Below, piece by piece: positions 61,263 to 64,000 of a stretch of 64,000 bases of DNA. The notes beneath the pieces are model-generated. The model ran no database searches, was not told the DNA's origin, and worked only from the letters and a program-made list of their open reading frames with translations. This DNA comes from Brachionus manjavacas (taxonomy: Eukaryota > Rotifera > Eurotatoria > Ploima > Brachionidae), in the NCBI GenBank assembly GCA_019054805.1, contig JAHQIY010000012.1:1116001-1180000 (forward strand), given 5' to 3'. Position 1 is the stretch's first letter. Each line of letters begins with the position of its first letter. Made by a program: the position numbers and the translations under genes.

Positions 61263-61982
61263 AAAAAAAGAAAGAAAATTGCACTAGTGTCACTAAGTAA
61301 AAAAGTTTACTCTCAAAAGATCATTTAAAATTTTATAAAATTAAAAGTAATCCAATTTTAGTTCCATATTAATTTTTATTTGCGAGCACACAAACTTAAC
61401 CGAGTCAACCAAGCCACGATTTTTATCTAAAAATATTCCATCAGATCAAAGTGTATCTTTTTCTCTAGGTTCTTGAGCTGTTTGCAATATGAGGTTTTTT
61501 TTGTTCAAAAGTCGAGTAATCCGAATGTAAAAATAGGAGTAACTCCCAACAGATTTTACTGTTTTTAGGCTGTTTCATAAAAAATATCTTGTGTTTCATA
61601 AAAATTTGTTCTACCGTTTCAAGACGTAGAAATACTAAATCGATAGAAAAAAGCATAAATAATCATGATCATTAAAAAAGACAAACCACCCGAAATTTCC
61701 ACATTCAATTTCGCCTCAAATATATTTTTTAAATTAACGCAAAAGACTAGCTATGGGATGAAAGTGAGAAAATGCTCAAAGAATTTCAGCAGGCCTCCGT
61801 AAGAATAGAAGTGGGAGGTAGACAAAATAAAGAAAGACGAAATGTGAAATTGTTTCAAAATATAGAAAGACAGAATATAGACTAGGACTATATGTAGAAA
61901 ATAAATATAGAAAATTTTAAAAAATTAGAGACCTTGACTAAAACTTAAAATTAAAAAGCTAATTTTTAAATAAAGCTTAAAA
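61263..61982. other. Intergenic, no gene seen
   Basis: AT-rich with mixed composition; no family match. Confidence 0.45.
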
Positions 61983-62371
61983 ATGAACAAAAAATTTTTA
62001 GAACAAGATAATAAAAATTCATCGTCAAATTCACTTTCTTTACACTCGAGAAAGGTTAAAAAAGTAACCATTGTAATTGAACAAATTTCAAACACAGAAT
62101 CTACCAAATAACCATGTTGAGTCTTGGCATCGCCAGATTCAATTAGACACTAGATAACATTTAATTGTTCCGAAAGTTCAGGAGAGAGCAAAATAAAGTA
62201 GATTCAGATAAGCTTAGAAACAAAAACGGTAAACAATTTAAACCAAAAAAAGACAAACATGAGACTAATTTGAGAATTTTTCGATTAGTGACAAATTATA
62301 AAAGTGAGAATATTGAAGCATTTTTAGAAGGTTTATGTAATAAATTACTAATTGATCAAGAAAAAAATTGA
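61983..62371 (+). other. Two short hydrophilic ORFs, unassigned
   Basis: 61983-62108 encodes 41 residues (NKKFLEQDNKNSSSNSLSLH, then SRKVKKVTIVIEQISNTEST). 62165-62371 encodes 68 residues (a basic stretch, then NLRIFRLVTNYKSENIEAFL and EGLCNKLLIDQEKN). Their composition is less biased than the flanks. They could be exons or a worn transposon gene; I cannot tell. Confidence 0.25.
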
Positions 62372-62721
62372 AATAAAATTAATTAGACTATTTATTTATT
62401 GTCTGATTTTTTTTATTTTGTCTTCTTTATTTTGTATTAGTATCAATTCCCTTTTCGACTAAAGTCTTACAGTTTCTTTTATTGTCAAAAAAAAATATAT
62501 GACTTTAAACTTGTTTTAATCAAATCAATGGTAAAAGGAGTTTTATTACTCAGCGTTATTTCAAATTAAATAAAGCGTGCTATACCGCAGAATTGTGAAA
62601 AACAAGTCTAAAAAAAAAAAAAAAGAGTTTGAAAAATTGCATAAAAAGAAATATAAAAAAAATTAGAGCTATTTTATGTATAGTATTAAAAAATAAAAAT
62701 AAATATAAGTTTAAGATTTCT

Positions 62722-62950
62722 TTAAGTGAACTTTAAGATTTCAAAGCTTTTCTTCGCTATTGATCCACGATCCTTCGAGTCAAATATTTTCTTCAACACC
62801 CCCACTTGCTCGTCCTCTCTCTCACATCTTATTTCGTCCTTTATCATATATTTTTTCATTGCACATGCTTTTGCTGTGTTCGTGCCTGGGTTAAAGTCCA
62901 ATATGTTTGTTATTTTGTATATCTCGCTCACAATATCGTTAATTCTATAT
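62722..62950 (-). other. Possible terminal exon of an unknown gene
   Basis: The minus strand has an acceptor-like TATAATATAG, after which a frame reads INDIVSEIYKITNILDFNPG, TNTAKACAMKKYMIKDEIRC, EREDEQVGVLKKIFDSKDRG and SIAKKSFEILKFT, then a stop. The balanced composition and helix-like periodicity suggest a real exon. Upstream exons are not found and the family is not recognised. Confidence 0.3.
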
Positions 62951-63019
62951 TATACAATAAAATTTTTTTTTCAATATTTTGTCTTTCTATGTAATGTCAC
63001 ACTGCCATAGAAGTATCCA

Positions 63020-63120
63020 AGACCACATTTTTGTAATAAGCCAATTGATTTTCAATGGATTTAATAAAAAAATGACTAGTACAATATTTTGTGATCTAAA
63101 GAAATCGTTTGATATCTTAC
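63020..63120 (+). pseudogene. LINE RT scrap
   Basis: The plus strand reads KKMTSTIFCDLKKSFDIL, resembling the FxDLxKAFD motif A region of a CR1/L2-like reverse transcriptase. Too short to place further. Confidence 0.4.
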
Positions 63121-63229
63121 TAAAATAGCAAAAGAACCCTAGTTTCGGGAATTAAAAGAATTTAGCTAAATTTTTCTAATCGAATTTTTTCGAAACTCAA
63201 ATCATTTAGAGCCGGTTTTCAATAAGGGA

Positions 63230-64000
63230 TCTGCCTTTCACTTAAAATCTTCAAATTATATCTAAAAGAAATTGCAAGATGGCTTTTCGAATGGAAAATG
63301 AAAATTTCTATTGAAAAGTTATTTGATCATGATTACATGATCTTTGAGAAAAAAAAGTTGAAATCAATCTTGACCTTAAAATTAATGGGAACAATTTAAA
63401 TAATTATTATTATTATTATTATGATTTATTGATTTACGCATCATAGGCAAAAAATAAAAAATAAAAAAAATTAAAAAGAAAAGTTGTTTCTTCGAATTCT
63501 ACACAATTTGAACAATAAAAATAAGCAATTCACAAATTTGAAAAAATTTAAAATAATTTATAAATAATGAGGAAATAATCGAATTCTTAGACAACACAAT
63601 GGACTCAAAACTTACTTTTGGTCCAATGGTAAATGGATTATAAGAGTGCTTTAATTCAAGACTTAATATAATAAAATATCTCTCAAATAAAAAATGGAGT
63701 TCAAAACCAAAAACATTTGGTAATCTTTACAAATCTTTGATAGAATCAATCTTGGATTATTCTTTTCCTTGTTTAAATTCATTCTCAGAAATTAACATCA
63801 AAAAAATTCAAGTAATGCAAAATTCATACCCACTCAAATATTTTGCACCAAGAGGCCTTCAATAAACTTAAACATCTAAAAGTCCCAAATCGGCTTCTTG
63901 AGTTGAGTGAGAGATATGTCAGGAGCAGAGTCATTATGTTCCACTGATCTTCAGACTGTTGGAAGAATAGAGAGAACGTTTTGAATCAAGATTGATCCAA
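63230..64000 (+). pseudogene. LINE2-like RT fragment running off the window
   Basis: Worn plus-strand copy: FSNGK*KFLLK (the KWKMKISIEKS region), then a TAA-tailed insertion at about 63400-63550, then EEIIEFLDNTMDSKLTFGPM, NSRLNIIKYLSNKKWSSKPK, ESILDYSFPCLNSFSEINIK and a deletion-bearing end with LSERYVRS. Stops and indels are frequent. It is incomplete at the window edge. Confidence 0.8.
63395..63550 (-). mobile_element. TAA-tailed retroposon inserted in LINE2-like copy
   Basis: TTTGCCTATGATGCGTAAAT on the minus strand, followed by repeated TAATAATAAT. It interrupts the LINE between NGNN and the EEII..FL box. Related to 61195-61262. Confidence 0.55.

Noticed and set aside
62726-63010. 94-residue hydrophobic plus-strand protein
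   Set aside because: It overlaps the more gene-like minus-strand frame and has the composition of an antisense shadow.

Overview
The window looks like AT-rich nuclear DNA of a small invertebrate animal. A spliced gene matching fukutin (an animal Golgi enzyme of dystroglycan glycosylation) spans 54-60.5 kb. APE-type LINEs, Tc1/mariner, pogo/Tigger, hAT, piggyBac and gypsy relics fill most of the rest. A rotifer is my best guess, because intronless bacterial-type genes sit in a sea of transposons and the base composition is very AT-rich, but the sequence alone does not prove this.

Layout. 1-9.6 kb is transposon debris: a hAT-like MITE, an endonuclease relic, a foldback repeat, broken LINEs and a piggyBac scrap. 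9.7-18.8 kb holds four compact open genes: a lipase-like alpha/beta hydrolase (9692-11107), a membrane acyltransferase-3 protein (13572-14639, minus), a SleB-type cell-wall hydrolase (17957-18382, minus) and a small AbrB-like ORF (18612-18830). Merlin-like, RTE, mariner and Tigger remnants lie between them. 19-29.8 kb is a nested block. One plus-strand LINE copy is split in two by a TIR element with a TTA duplication, which in turn carries a minus-strand LINE (called LINE1 here), and a 2.99-kb piece of the block is tandemly duplicated. 30.1-34.7 kb is a nearly complete second LINE (LINE2) flanked by 44-bp direct repeats and a transduced-looking pogo fragment. 34.7-36.5 kb is a Tc1 relic interrupted by a pogo element with intact ends. 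37.0-38.7 kb is a secreted amidase gene. 39.5-53 kb is a graveyard: a gypsy element with one LTR, a mariner/RTE pair, CR1-like fragments, a LINE2-like copy interrupted by a 113-bp LINE tail and by a solo LTR, and several TIR elements with clean target duplications. 54-60.5 kb is the fukutin-like gene; its 5.1-kb second intron hosts at least five repeats, including a TIR element encoding a 56-residue AT-hook protein and a hAT nested in a longer inverted repeat. 60.5-64 kb is mostly empty, with one possible exon and a LINE fragment running off the end.

The host genes do not form an operon or one pathway. What most of them share is small size, lack of introns, higher GC than their surroundings and enzymatic products that act on lipids, glycans or cell walls. 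The most unusual signal is in the two LINE families. In both, the frame of ORF1 breaks at a canonical -1 slippery heptamer in the correct phase, and the -1 frame runs to the start of ORF2. This suggests ribosomal frameshifting as a hypothesis, with homopolymer mutation as the main alternative.
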